Source: Pararge aegeria
Lineage: Eukaryota > Arthropoda > Insecta > Lepidoptera > Nymphalidae
NCBI RefSeq assembly: GCF_905163445.1
Contig: NC_053185.1
Span: forward strand, 17,440,001-17,504,000
Direction: 5' to 3'
DNA length: 64,000 nucleotides
Both the position numbers and the translations under genes were made by a program. Below are positions 29,605 to 39,872 of this stretch, piece after piece. Below the pieces are notes generated by a model. The model was given only the letters and a program-made list of their open reading frames with translations. It was not told the origin of the DNA and searched no databases. Each line of letters begins with the position of its first letter. Position 1 is the first letter of the stretch.

Positions 29605-30474
29605 ACGCCATGTACACGGTTTCTGTATGTTTTTAATTCTGTGGCAATAGTATAATTTTGTATCAAGACTATTAGGAAGTGAGTTCAAGACAAACCCGAA
29701 GCGAAATATTTTAGTATTATACTTTATACCCAGTGAGTGAGAATTATTCTTTTCAGTATTTTTGTTTAAACCAAGAGAGACATTTTATATTATTTAAAAT
29801 CTGCATTTTTATTGTATTTGTTACCTATACCTTCTTATAGGAAATTATTTTAAGCAAAGATCCGAATAATAAATTGTATTTTATCTAGTAGAATAGTACT
29901 TTTTAAAAATTATATCTGTGTGACTGCACCCCTAGTTATGTATGAGTTGCAAAGCTTCGCTCGCTTGTTATGGCAGAGTCGATTTCGTATATCAAGTATC
30001 GAAAGACTGTAACTTCAGAGTAAAATGGACATAATTTACTGTGTTTAGTTTTAGTAGATAGCATAGATTGCGAGGTCTTGATTTCGATACCCAAGTGGTG
30101 CCAAAAATTTCCAGAAAAACCTAATAATATAATAGTATTGGTAATAATATTACTAAACTAAAACCGTTTTAGATCGCTTGGTCCATTTTACTTTAGATAA
30201 AAGGCTTTTATGGAGGTTCATGTTAAGCAATTAATATTTCCTATGTTAACCGGATAAGTGTTGTGAAAAATATAAAATAATTTTCCAACAGTCGCGATTT
30301 AAAGTAAATTATGCATACCATTTTTTACTTTGACGTCAAAAGTGTTTTGCTATTCGAAAACAATTATTCGATTGCTAGCATGTAAAACATGTGCTAAGGG
30401 TACTGAAGTCGAGTGAATTATGTTGGGGGCTTTTAAGCTGAGTAACCTGAATGGATAATTACTTTTCAATTACG

Positions 30475-30531
<57 letters not shown>

Positions 30532-31000
30532 CGGAGAAAGGCGCTGTCTCCCAGCATGGTGTACAGATAATTTGAGCAAGTTATAAATTTATAGCATAAT
30601 GTTTTTACGAACAATTAAAATATAAAGTTTTTTTTAAATATTGCTATCTTTTTTTTTTATTTGGCAACCCTTTGTAGGTAAGAACCTACGATCAGTAAGT
30701 GACCATTTGTAACCAAGAATCAGTAACGTGAAATAGATATCTTATCTAATTTCACGTTTTGAAAACTCAATACGTGAAACCGATGTCTTTGTTTTTTTTA
30801 CTCCACCGATGGTAATCTCACCTGACGGTAAGTGAGGATGATGTAACGGACCAACCCGTGGGCCCCTGGGCAGTTATAAAAAACTTAATTGGTTTTACGT
30901 GACATCGTACCGGAATACTTAACAGGGTGGTAACGAGCCCCAGAGATAATTCAGTTCATGCAGTCACAATTCATACTTCTTTACAGAAAGTGAAAAGCGC
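29605..31000. other. Intergenic AT-rich DNA
   Basis: Holds the (TA)n run at 30476-30528 and an imperfect palindrome at 30728-30759 (ACGTGAAATAGAT against ATCTAATTTCACGT). Otherwise nothing supported. Confidence 0.4.
30476..30528. repeat. (TA)n microsatellite
   Basis: An uninterrupted run of about 26 TA units. It is the longest simple repeat in the window; others are (TA)n at 950-989 and 53759-53772, (ATTC)n at 8393-8420, and CA-rich at 24908-24953. Confidence 0.95.
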
Positions 31001-31008
31001 ATAATTTT

Positions 31009-31300
31009 GACGACCTCCCTGGCGCAATGGTGAGCGCTGTGAATTTTAGCAGGAGGTCCCGGGATCGATTCCCGGCAGGGTCAATTCAGGAATTTATAAT
31101 TTCTGAATTTTCTCTGGTCTGGTCTGGTGGGAGGCTTTGGCTGTGGCTAGTTACCACCCTGCCTGCTCTTAGGTGCGATGTCGCGTAGAAACGTGATGGT
31201 ATGACTACCATACTCCCTAACAGGTTAGCCCGCTACCACCTTAGACTGCATCATTACTTATTACCATGTGAGATTGCAGTCAAGGGCTATCTTGTATTGA
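31009..31300 (+). mobile_element. S2 SINE, complete
   Basis: Head GACGACCTCCCTGGCGCAAT with A box TGGCGCAATGG and B box GGGATCGATTCCC, then body TCTGAATTTTCTCTGGTCTG, CTAACAGGTTAGCCCGCTAC, AGTCAAGGGCTATCTTGTAT. A tRNA-derived SINE distinct from S1. Confidence 0.85.
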
Positions 31301-31483
31301 AAAAAAAATTGTGTGTTTTTGTGATTGGACGTTAGTTTGACGCAATATTGAACGCTGCAAAGGACGCAAGCCTAATGTTTGGCTTTGACTTAACCATATT
31401 CCATGGTCATCGTCCATCGTGTATAGTGTGCAGTGGCGTGCATAGAGGGTATGCAGATGATATTGAATTATGAAAATCTCCAG

Positions 31484-31702
31484 TCTTCTTCTTCTTAGGG
31501 TGCCGTTTCCTTACGAAGGTTGGCAATCATTAGGGCTATCTCTACCTTGGACACCGCTGCTCTAAATAATGATTTGGTGCTCTTTCCAAACCATTGTCGT
31601 AAATATTTGAGCCATGATATTCTTCTTCGGCCAGGCCTTCTTCTGCCTGCCACTTTAGCTTGTACGATAAGCTGAAGAAGTTCATACTTTTTGGTGTTCC
31701 GC
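31484..31702 (-). mobile_element. 5'-truncated RTE LINE with 10-bp duplication and AAG tail
   Basis: Flanked by an exact 10-bp duplication (AAATCTCCAG) at 31474-31483 and 31703-31712. On the - strand it encodes KYELLQLIVQAKVAGRRRPG, then RRRISWLKYLRQWFG, the C-terminus typical of lepidopteran RTE-type ORFs, and ends in an AAG microsatellite tail (TCTTCTTCTTCTT on the + strand). It landed inside a hAT-like element that starts at 31431. Confidence 0.88.
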
Positions 31703-31910
31703 AAATCTCCAGTACGAGGGATAAAAAACTTAAGGATGGTCTAGGATTTCTAGTTATAAAAATCGTACCCTCAAGGATTTATATAACTCATACTGGAGAT
31801 TTATTTATTAGCTTTTCAAGGGAAACAAACAGTACTGTTACACATAAAAGTGATGCCGTATTTACACATAAACCAATGAAGTTTCCACAACTTAGTTATA
31901 CATATAATAA

Positions 31911-32521
31911 AGTCAAAGTCAAAAATATCTTTATTCAAGTAGGCCCACAGGTGGCACTTTTGATGCGTACATAAGAATTACACGGTAGTGAGATGATGGC
32001 GATAACCACATTCGTAAACTTAAAACTAAAGCTACGAGGGTTCCAAACGCGTCCCGGTCTAAGAAGAAGCCCACAACAAACTTAGCCGGGTGTTTTTTTT
32101 TTTTTTTTGTTATCGCCATCTCACAATGTCATTTTAAATTATTAGAAGAGCAACCTGGTTAGAGCAATAATTTACACCCAAGCTTTTTTATCGTTTACGT
32201 AGTCCTTTATACTATAATAGGACTTTTCTATAAGCTTACGTTTAATACAAACTTTGAACTTTTTAAGAGACATCTCCAAGATGTCAATTGGTGGTTTATT
32301 GTAGAATTGTATGCAATTTCCTTTAAACGAATTATGAATTTTATGTAACCTAGTATATTGCACTGTAAGTTTATTCTTACTTCTAATGTTTAAATTATTG
32401 CAGTCACATTTTTTCTTAAATTTAGAAATGTTTTTATGGACGTACATTAAATTTTCAAATATGTACTGACTATACACTGTCATTATTTTAAATTTTAATA
32501 CGATAACATTAACCACAATTG
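31911..32521 (-). mobile_element. 5'-truncated family B LINE with open ORF2 end
   Basis: The tail (GTCAAAGTCAAA) starts at 31911 and the element reads on the - strand. It carries the last 114 codons of a family B ORF2, open from 32516 to 32172, plus the family UTR. It is the longest family B copy here and sits between two hAT-like ends (31431 and 32711), probably as an insertion into a larger hAT-like element. Confidence 0.85.
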
Positions 32522-32929
32522 CTTAGGAATAAGTTCCTACCAAGCGAAAATTATACAAAAAGAAAAAAAAACTGAATTAAAACAAAAAAGAAAAACAAAA
32601 ACTTTACAGCTTAACAAAATACTTATTTTGCCATAATAAATTTCCTAAAAGCTCTTTTATTCAATTTTATATCATCTGCATACCCTGTGCATACCCTCTA
32701 TGCACGCCACTGAATTAGTGTGCCACTTGTTACAGTAAGTTTATAAACAGGGTAAATAATTAAACTTTTGATAACTATACATTCATATTTTACTGATATT
32801 TTATTAAATACGAGTATAGGTAGTTTTCAAGATACATTTGAAATTATATTTGATCAACAACCAACATTCATGACATTGAGTTGGTGGGTATTTTGATATA
32901 AATACGACTCCATTATCGATGCATCTCAG

Positions 32930-33633
32930 GTTTCCATCCGTCACAAGGTAACCTTGTATAAAACGTGCATACGTCCCATTATGACATACGCCAGCGTCGT
33001 ATTCGCCCATCGCCCTCACAGCTGACCTGCGCATGACCACGGACAGTCCGTGATTCGTGCGAGTCCTCGATCTCCACCGAGACCTCGATCTCCCACTATA
33101 GCCCAGTATTTAAAAAAATTATCAAATACCTACTTTGAAAAAGCAGTGCGACACCCCAACCCCCTAGTGGTCGAGGCGTCCACTTACATCCCCGTCCCCG
33201 ACGTCGAGCTAAAGCAGCGACGTCCGAAGCATGTCCTTGACGACCCTGACGACAAAATAACAACCGACAACGTGTCCCAACAACACACACACGCAACAAA
33301 CACAGCGTCTTCGCCGGCGAAGACGAGGGCCCCGATTCCTGACGTCATCCAGACGTGGTTCCTTACCACGGTCACGGGGGCGTTCGGAATAAACAATGAT
33401 TAGTCCAAAATTCCACCAACAGTAAGATTAAAGTCGAACCGAGCCGAGGTCCGAGCCCTCGCAGGTGGCACCCTCGGTTCGACGTCTCCCACTCTCCCCC
33501 CGATGTCGTCGAGCCCTGGGACTCTTCCCATGGCGAGCTTTCGCGCTCGCCCCACTCCCCCGGTGACGCCGTAGCAACCCCTCAGGTGGTTAGCGGCAAG
33601 TGTCCTTCCGAAAATTGAAAAAAAATATAAATT
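32930..33633 (+). mobile_element. 5'-truncated Jockey-type LINE between 12-bp target-site duplications
   Basis: An exact 12-bp duplication (GATGCATCTCAG) occurs at 32918-32929 and 33634-33645. Between them lies the 3' end of a Jockey-type retrotransposon: KVTLYKTCIRPIMTYASVVFAH (first part), a stop and an internal deletion or shift near 33020-33090, then an open stretch to 33403 (YLKKLSNTYFEKAVRHPNPL, RRPKHVLDDP). A GC-rich 3' UTR and a short A-rich tail (33611-33631) follow. The reverse transcriptase core is missing, so the copy is dead. Confidence 0.88.
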
Positions 33634-34100
33634 GATGCATCTCAGTCCTACATGGACTCGAACGATGCAAAGATACCTCCTGGTGTCTTATTTGTTTATC
33701 ACACTACTTTAACTGCTAAGTAGATACATAGGTACTTTTATAATGACCCATACTACGCTCAAGTAATTAACTGAAATAAAGTACTCATGTGCCATAAAAC
33801 ACACAATAGCCCATACAAAGTGTAATCACAGAGATATGGCGGCATATTCTTGCGGAGCGTGTAAAATCGTTCATTTCGAATACGCTACGGTCGTTGCCAT
33901 CATGTCTTGTGATGTGGTCCGGGAGATTATGAGTTGAGAGTAATAAAAACACGACAAGCGCGAGTCGGAATCGCTCACCGAGGGTTCCGCACACATTTGT
34001 ATGTAGGTTCAAATTGTTATAAATAATTCAGGAATCGAGTTCTTTACGTACCAAATAATGATTGATTACTTAAAGGCATGGCTGTAGTAAGTTTTTTTTT

Positions 34101-34292
34101 AAATATATTTATACTACGACAATACACACATCGCCATCTAGCCCTAAAGTAAGCGTAGTTTGTGTTATGAATAAGAAACACCCAGCCACTGAAAAACATT
34201 CATTTTCACCACACAAACATTTTCCAGTTGTTGGATTCGAACCCACAGCCTTTGACTCAGAAAGCAAGCCCACTGCACTAATCAACCGTCAT
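34101..34292 (-). mobile_element. S1 SINE with internal deletion
   Basis: The body tail CACACATCGCCATCTAGCCC joins AGAAACACCCAGCCACTGAA directly, so the middle portion is missing. The B box (TTGGATTCGAACCCACAGCC) and head (TGACGGTTGATTAGTGCAGT on the - strand) are present. Confidence 0.78.
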
Positions 34293-34379
34293 AGCTCACT
34301 GTAGTAAGTATATTATAGCATATAAACGTGAGATAGAGTTTTTTATAAATCGCGTGGAAGCAGAGAGCAAACTATGTAG

Positions 34380-34560
34380 AGGTAAAAAATAGCCTACAGA
34401 TTGTACAGCAGAGTATATATTATAGTCTTTCTCAATTCCAAATTTCAGTCAAAATTTCAGTGCAGTAGTTTTTGAGTTAAAGAGACTGAAAAACAAATAT
34501 CGATACATCCTCGCAAACTTTCACTTTTATAAATTATAATATAAGAAGGATAGAACTTAC
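34380..34560 (+). repeat. Interspersed repeat, R1-like 3' part
   Basis: AAAATAGCCTACAGATTGTA, AATTTCAGTGCAGTAGTTTT, ACTTTCACTTTTATAAATTA. This layout is common to non-coding repeats in lepidopteran genomes. Confidence 0.4.
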
Positions 34561-35201
34561 TACCTTTTACCTAATAATTAATGTCCATAGTCACATTATG
34601 TGACTAAGCTCTTTAAATAAAATAAAAAAAAATTATTGTCCTTAAATCAAAACCAGTTTCTGGTCAACCGGCATTCGTTTCAAAATATTTAAATCGGTTG
34701 CGATTTGTTACGCAACCTCTTCTATTTCAGGTAACTATATGTAGGTAGGTTAGGAACCTGTATGTGTATAATATATCACTTTTGTTCCTACCTTTTTGTT
34801 TTAGGTAGGTTAGCTTAGTCAAAGTTGACTATTTATTTAACTGTTTGAATACCTTAATCATACAAATATTCATAGTGTAGATCTCACAGGATTTACGGTA
34901 TACAAGTCAGCATAGCCTCGTTTGACAGTTGTATGCCATTAGATACTTGGTCCATTGAAGTTCTAGGTGAATGAACTACTGTATAATTTTTAGCCTAAAG
35001 TTATGGCTTTGCTTCGGGGAACAATTATTCATAGCACCGAAAAGGCTTAGTTTCAAAACTGACGATCCTATGGCGAACATATCATATGAGTCCAATGGTT
35101 CACTCTTAACTAAAGTGAGCCATAAGTGGGCTCACAGTAAGTCCACTGATTGGCTCACATTGCTACCAGTTGCTACTAGTTGCTACCAACTAAAGATAGG
35201 T

Positions 35202-35821
35202 ACTGCGACAATACACATATCGACATCTAGCCCCAATGTAAGCGTAGCTTGTGTTATCTATACTTATAATAAAACTGTAACTGGAAGATTTCTGTACATT
35301 TAATATATTTTGACAAGGGGTTTGTCTGTCTGTCTGTCTGTTTGCCTGTCTGTCCGGGCATCACGTGAAAACTACTGAACGGATTTAGATACAATTCAGT
35401 ATAGTGGTAGTTGATATTCCAGGTCTGAGGCTACTTTTTATCCCGATAAACAATAAATTTCCTTCGAGAAATGGGATGGAAGTTTTTATCAATTTTACTT
35501 CATAGCTCCGTTAACTTTAATAGTTCTAAGTAGTTGAAAGTGTATACTATCAAGTATGTATTCTCCAATTTTAAGGAAGATCTGATAAATATTCTCGGAG
35601 ATAAAGAGCATAACTCTTCACTGATAACAGCAAGTCGCAAGGCATATGGGACAACGAAAGCATGCGTACCGCCCTACTAATATTATAATAAGTAAATACT
35701 TATAATATACAGACAAACACCTAGACACTGCATACATTCATGTTCATCCCACAAACATTTTCCAGATTTTTTGTGTTGTCCACACCCTTGGGACGCTGCC
35801 CACAGCGCCATACGGCCGTCA
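35202..35821 (-). mobile_element. S1 SINE split by another repeat
   Basis: S1 parts at 35202-35255 (ATCTAGCCCCAATGTAAGCG) and 35693-35821 (TTTTCCAG..GCGCCATACGGCCGTCAC) flank a separate repeat at 35256-35692. That repeat contains a GTCT microsatellite (35322-35341), the block ACTGAACGGATTTAGAT and the end CTAATATTATAATA. The insert is younger than the SINE. Confidence 0.65.
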
Positions 35822-35837
35822 CCGTTACAGTGAGATT

Positions 35838-36045
35838 GTAATAACAAAAAATAATTACCCGGCTAAGTTTGTTTTCGGTTTTGCATGGACTAGGGCGTTT
35901 CGATCCCTCGTAGTTTTAGGTCTAAGACGGCGAAAATAGTTACCGCCATCACCTCACAATGATTATGTAAACATGTATGTATAAATTTTTAAGTGCCTAT
36001 GATAGACCTACACGAATAAAGAATTTTCGAATTCGGATTTTGATT
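35838..36045 (+). mobile_element. Diverged family B-like LINE 3' UTR
   Basis: Weak but collinear similarity to the family B UTR: CCCGGCTAAGTTTGTTTTCG, GACTAGGGCGTTTCGATCCC, ACCGCCATCACCTCACAATG, ending TTTTCGAATTCGGATTTTG. The tail is degenerate. This is an older copy. Confidence 0.6.
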
Positions 36046-36285
36046 TATTCTAATGGGGCAGTCGTAAGTTTATACAAACGAGAAATAATTTAATCAAGGG
36101 ATATAAACATCTGTTCTGACACGAAACGTGCCTTTAAATAATAGAAAGTGGCAAATAATATGTCCGTTCCAGCCTCCATACATGCGTAAGGTGTGACTTT
36201 CTCTCGCCGTAAGTGCCTATACAAAGTTGGTCTACGGTAATCATACGAATCGTGTTTCTTTTTCCTGTTAAAGTTTCTTGAAAGT

Positions 36286-37247
36286 GAATTGTATGTGCCA
36301 AGAAAGTGTACTAAAGTAAATAAACGACCTTCTTGGCGCAGCGAATTGGATGAGCGAAAAAGGGTACTAAAGTAAATAAACGACCTTCTTGGCGCAGAGA
36401 ATTGGATGTGCCTAAAAGTGTACTAAAGTAAATAAACGACTTTCTTTGGGGCAGTGAATTGAAAGTGCCAAGAAAGTGTACTAAAGTAAATAAACGACCT
36501 TCTTGGCGAAGTGAATTGGATGTGCCTAAAAGTGTTCTAAAGTAAATAAACGACCTTCTTGGCTCAGTAAATTGGATGTGCCTAAAAGTGTACTAAAGTA
36601 AATAAACAACCTTCTTGGCGCAGAGAATTGGATGTGCCTAAAAGTGTACTAAAGTAAATAAACGACTTTCTTTGGCGCAGTAAATTGAAAGTGCCAAGAA
36701 AGTGAACTAAAGTAAATAAACGACCTTCTTGGCGCAGTGAATTGGATGTGCCTAAAAGTGTACTAAAGTAAATAAACGACCTTCTTGGCGCAGTGAATTG
36801 AAAGTGCCAAGAAAGTGAACTAAAGTAAATAAACGACCTTCTTGGCGCAGTAAATTGGATGTGCCTAAAAGTGTACTAAAGTAAATAAACAACCTTCTTG
36901 GCGCAGAGAATTGGATGTGCCTAAAAGTGTACTAAAGTAAATAAACTACTTTCTTGGCGCAGTGAATTGAAAGTGCCAAGAAAGGGTACTAGAGTAAATA
37001 AACGACCTTCTTGGCGCAGTGAATTTAAAGTGCCAAGAAGGTGAACTAAAGTAAATAAACGACCTTCTTGGCGCAGTGAATTGGCAGTGCCTAAAAGTGT
37101 ACTACAGTAAATAAACGACTTTCTTGGCGCAGTGAATTGAAAGTGCCAAGAAAGTGTACTAAAGTAAATAAACGACCTTCTTGGCGCAGTGAATTTAAAG
37201 TGCCAAGAAAGTGAACTAAAGTAAATAAACGACCTTCTTGGCGCAGT
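36286..37247. repeat. Minisatellite, 17 units of 56/57 bp
   Basis: Each unit contains TAAATAAACGACCTTCTTGG and CGCAGTGAATTG. Two unit types alternate: A with GGATGTGCCTAAAAG (56 bp) and B with GAAAGTGCCAAGAAAG (57 bp). In order they read about B-A-A-B-A-A-A-B-A-B-A-A-B-B-A-B-B. Linked variants (CAACC with CAGAGA, then CTTTCTT in the next unit) recur every 3 to 5 units, a higher-order pattern. The block TTGGCGCAGTG fits the pol III A box. Confidence 0.93.
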
Positions 37248-37282
37248 AGTGTGCGTTGTGTTGTTGTCTTATAAGAAGGGCA

Positions 37283-37400
37283 GTTTAGAGGGGCGTAGAG
37301 GTCGAGGACGGCCTAGGCTATGGTGGACTGATAGAGTAGAGAGAGACATCCAACTTTTGAGAGCTGTTTCTGACCGCCTCCGATGGCTGTTAAGCTTGTT
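37283..37400 (+). mobile_element. Degenerate retrotransposon C-terminal fragment
   Basis: In one frame: RRGRGRPRLWWTDRVERDIQ, LLRAVSDRLRWLLSLLL. The RGRGRPR-W-DR-VERD pattern resembles an RTE-type ORF end. It follows the minisatellite directly. The assignment to a clade is uncertain. Confidence 0.5.
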
Positions 37401-37440
37401 GCTGTAAAGCTTCGGTGACTGACTGGGTTCGATGTTTTTT

Positions 37441-37850
37441 TTTTTAAATAGCCCCCAAGTGAGCGAAGTTTGTGCTATGACTGATGAATATTTTAATAAA
37501 TACATAATATATTTAACTATTTATAAATTCAAATTCAAATTCAAAAATTCTTTATTCATGTTGGCCTATCACAGGTGCCTTATGAAGCGTTGATACATAT
37601 ATGTTTACATAATTGTAAGGGGGTGATAACTTCGTTCGCGAACTTAAACCTAAAGCTTCAAGGACTCCAAACGCGCCCTGGTCTAAGAAGAGCCCACAAC
37701 AAAATAAGCCGGTAGTAATATAATATACATACTCGTATATCAATCCAAACACTGAAAAACATTCAAATTTAACACACAAACATTTTCCAGTTGTGGGAAT
37801 CGAACCCACGGCTTTTGACTCAGAAATAAGGGTCTCTGCCTATCGCGCAC
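37441..37850 (-). mobile_element. S1 SINE split by a LINE end
   Basis: S1 body remnants at 37441-37519 (TAGCCCCCAAGTGAGCGAAG) and the S1 B-box end at 37712-37850 (TTGTGGGAATCGAACCCACG) flank the LINE 3' end at 37520-37710. Confidence 0.7.
37520..37710 (-). mobile_element. LINE 3' end combining B-like UTR and A-like tail
   Basis: The tail at 37520-37545 is the AATTTG type of family A, but the UTR (CTTGGAGTCC, GGTTTAAGTTCGCGAACG, TTAGACCAGGGCGC on the - strand) is the family B type, diverged. The copy is inserted in an S1 SINE, whose parts flank it (37441-37519 and 37712-37850). It may be a third family. Confidence 0.65.
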
Positions 37851-37889
37851 TATCCCGTTTTCCGTACTAAACATGCTTCATCAACCAAA

Positions 37890-37990
37890 GGTTGTCTGGA
37901 GGAGATCGCTTCTAGCGATATATATTTATTTACCTTTTGTTTTGTTCAATTTGTTTTTTTTTCTGTATGTGCAATAAACACTTATATACT
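37890..37990 (+). mobile_element. Diverged LINE 3' terminus
   Basis: GGTTGTCTGGAGGAGATCGC, TTCTAGCGATATATATTTAT, GTGCAATAAACACTTATATA. The layout is the same as the termini at 28576 and 62510 without a clear tail repeat. Confidence 0.45.
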
Positions 37991-38044
37991 CTATAGCTGT
38001 ATTTCTATCATCAACACCAATTCTTATAATCCAAAACACGCCAT

Positions 38045-38150
38045 GTCAGCACGGCTAGCGTAGCCAAGGAGCATTTTCTCCGAAGGGAAAGGAAAGGAAA
38101 TAGGCGTATATCCCCTCCCAGTTTTATCCACTCTCCGAGTTACGGTTGAA
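38045..38150 (+). mobile_element. M3 MITE fragment
   Basis: AGCACGGCTAGCGTAGCCAA, GAGCATTTTCTCCGAAGGGA, CCAGTTTTATCCACTCTCCG: the left part only. Confidence 0.5.
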
Positions 38151-38284
38151 CGGGTGGAAAGGGAAGTGTATATTATATTTAACTTACTTTACATTTATAT
38201 TCTAACGCGAGTAATTTTTCCTTCCCGTTGTAATCTCCCCCCTTTTTTATCCCTTCCTATTAAAGTCTCACTGCTAGGCACAGG

Positions 38285-38433
38285 TAGTTGCGTGCACTTC
38301 ATACATTCGTAAAAGCACTGCCTACCCTATTTTTGTCATATTATATAACTCTTATAGTAGAAGGACTTATTTCAATTTATTCTATCTAACTGCTTTATTC
38401 CTGCCCTGGTCATTAACTGTATGCACGCCACTG
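38285..38433. mobile_element. hAT-type MITE, 149 bp
   Basis: The termini are TAGTTGCGTGCAC and ATGCACGCCACTG. The flanks are GGCACAGG (38277-38284) and GGCACAGA (38434-38441), 7 of 8. The interior shares AAAAGCACTGCCTACCCT with other copies. Confidence 0.78.
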
Positions 38434-38724
38434 GGCACAGACCTCGTCTTTCTTAAGAGTATTAGAGTCTAGACCCACCACGCTGTTCCAATGCGGGTTG
38501 GTGGGTTTTAATGACTGTTATCAAATTTAAAAAAAAACTAAATTCGAAATTAATTAGGCTTGGTTTATGCGTGCTCTCAGAGGCACGGGGGCACTGAAAT
38601 AATTTAACAGAAAATACACAGTATTTAATTGTAAGGAATAAAATCTTAACCTAAAAAAAAAAAATAGTTTGAAAAAGACTTGCACGGTGAGGGTTCCGAA
38701 TCAAGATGTAATCTCTCGTTATAC

Positions 38725-38890
38725 AAAGTGTAAATGAATAAAACTTTGGAGGTACAATTTATATGTACTGTCTCTGAGATTTATCTTTGAAACCGAAAAC
38801 CTAATAGTTTTTAAGTAAACCACTGCGATAGTTTTTACTGGAAGAAATGAGATACAGCCCTAACATCTAACTTTTTAAATTGAAATTATT
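38725..38890 (+). repeat. R7 repeat
   Basis: AAGTGTAAATGAATAAAACT, TGTACTGTCTCTGAGATTTA, CCTAATAGTTTTTAAGTAAA, GATACAGCCCTAACATCTAA. Second copy of the family seen at 21800. Confidence 0.6.
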
Positions 38891-39599
38891 AAACGTCCGA
38901 GTATATGGTAATTATTTGTAAATCTTAAAAACAATGTCTTGTTATCAAGATTTCTATGTTTTATTCTGTGGTTATACTATGAAAATTAAGTTACAATTAT
39001 TAATTGTAAAGTCACCATCTCCGACACCGGCGTATCCTCAGATGTTGATTTGAAAAAACTATCTATGTACTTGATCTATTTCGATGAGACATTAATCAGC
39101 TTTCTTATTTCCTGGGTAGGTTCTTCAATTTTGTCATATTTACCTTATTGCGTCAGTGAATTACGCATTCTTTTTTAGAATGTAGGTAGGGAAAATAATC
39201 TTTTCTTTTATTATAGGAGGTACCTACGTGTGTTTTAGAAATCATATACCTAACAAACGGGTGTGTGATAATAAATACATTTTATTTAGACTACATAAAC
39301 CTACCTAAATCCTCCAAAATTTATTATAATTCAAAAAAAATTAAAACATAATTTACACTAAAAAAGCTAGGATGAGATGTTTACACTCTACGCCAGGTAA
39401 GAAAAAATGGACTATGGGTAGGTAGGAACTATTATGATCAATTATTGAAATTAGTAGAGCTAAGATGTATTTATTCAGTTTGGTACTTATTTTAAACATC
39501 TTTACGAGTAACAAAATAGTTCTACACATCGACAAATTACAAAATTCATTTTGTATTTGTATCTGATTGTAGAGATGAGTTAAAACGAGATGAACAACA

Positions 39600-39872
39600 T
39601 CGAAGCTTTTATTTTCGCACGCGTGCGAAAGAGAGGGCAAATAGGTGAATGAGGGGTCACGATTCATGAGAGCGATGCGGGTCGCGGGAGGGGTGAAGCG
39701 TCGTCGTCGCCATCACGATTCTCATTTATATTTTTCTTTTAGTCGCTTTCGATACTACGGTACGGTTGGTCGCTGCCGCTCCGCGAACTAATAAACGAGT
39801 AATATAGAATACCCGTGTGTGACCTCAACTTTGTGAAGTTTTGTGTGTGACTTCGCCGCTTGTGATTTCAAA
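39600..39872 (+). promoter_or_regulatory. Putative promoter-proximal region and 5' UTR of the second tetraspanin
   Basis: This stretch is noticeably richer in G, C and CpG than its surroundings and ends at the tetraspanin ATG. It contains a perfect 18-bp palindrome at 39613-39630 (TTTCGCACGCGTGCGAAA). I see no clear TATA box; a pyrimidine-rich tract sits near 39728-39742. The assignment is inferred from position and base composition only, and a transcription start is not shown. Confidence 0.35.
39613..39630. promoter_or_regulatory. 18-bp perfect CG-rich palindrome upstream of tetraspanin 2
   Basis: TTTCGCACGCGTGCGAAA, 243 bp before the ATG at 39873. It holds GCGTG cores on both strands, which bHLH-PAS factors (ARNT partners) can recognise. 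Binding is an inference. Confidence 0.4.

Larger units (their letters stand above)
31431..32711. mobile_element. Probable hAT-like element carrying two LINE insertions
   Basis: The left end CAGTGGCGTGCATAGAGGGT is at 31431 and the right end ACCCTCTATGCACGCCACTG finishes at 32711, as expected of opposite termini. The insertions at 31484-31702 (RTE) and 31911-32521 (family B LINE) account for about 830 of 1281 bp. The outer flanks share TAGTGTG but offset by 2 bp, so an 8-bp duplication is not clean. The two ends could instead belong to two elements. Confidence 0.5.

Noticed and set aside
33050..33403. 117-aa open stretch as an independent gene
   Set aside because: It is the C-terminal remnant of a Jockey-type LINE lying between exact target duplications.
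36286..37247. CRISPR-like array
   Set aside because: Units are contiguous with no unique spacers, and the host DNA is an animal genome; it is a minisatellite.
39353..39667. 104-aa minus-strand open stretch near the second tetraspanin as a gene
   Set aside because: No domain, no splice context, and it overlaps the presumed promoter region; likely chance.
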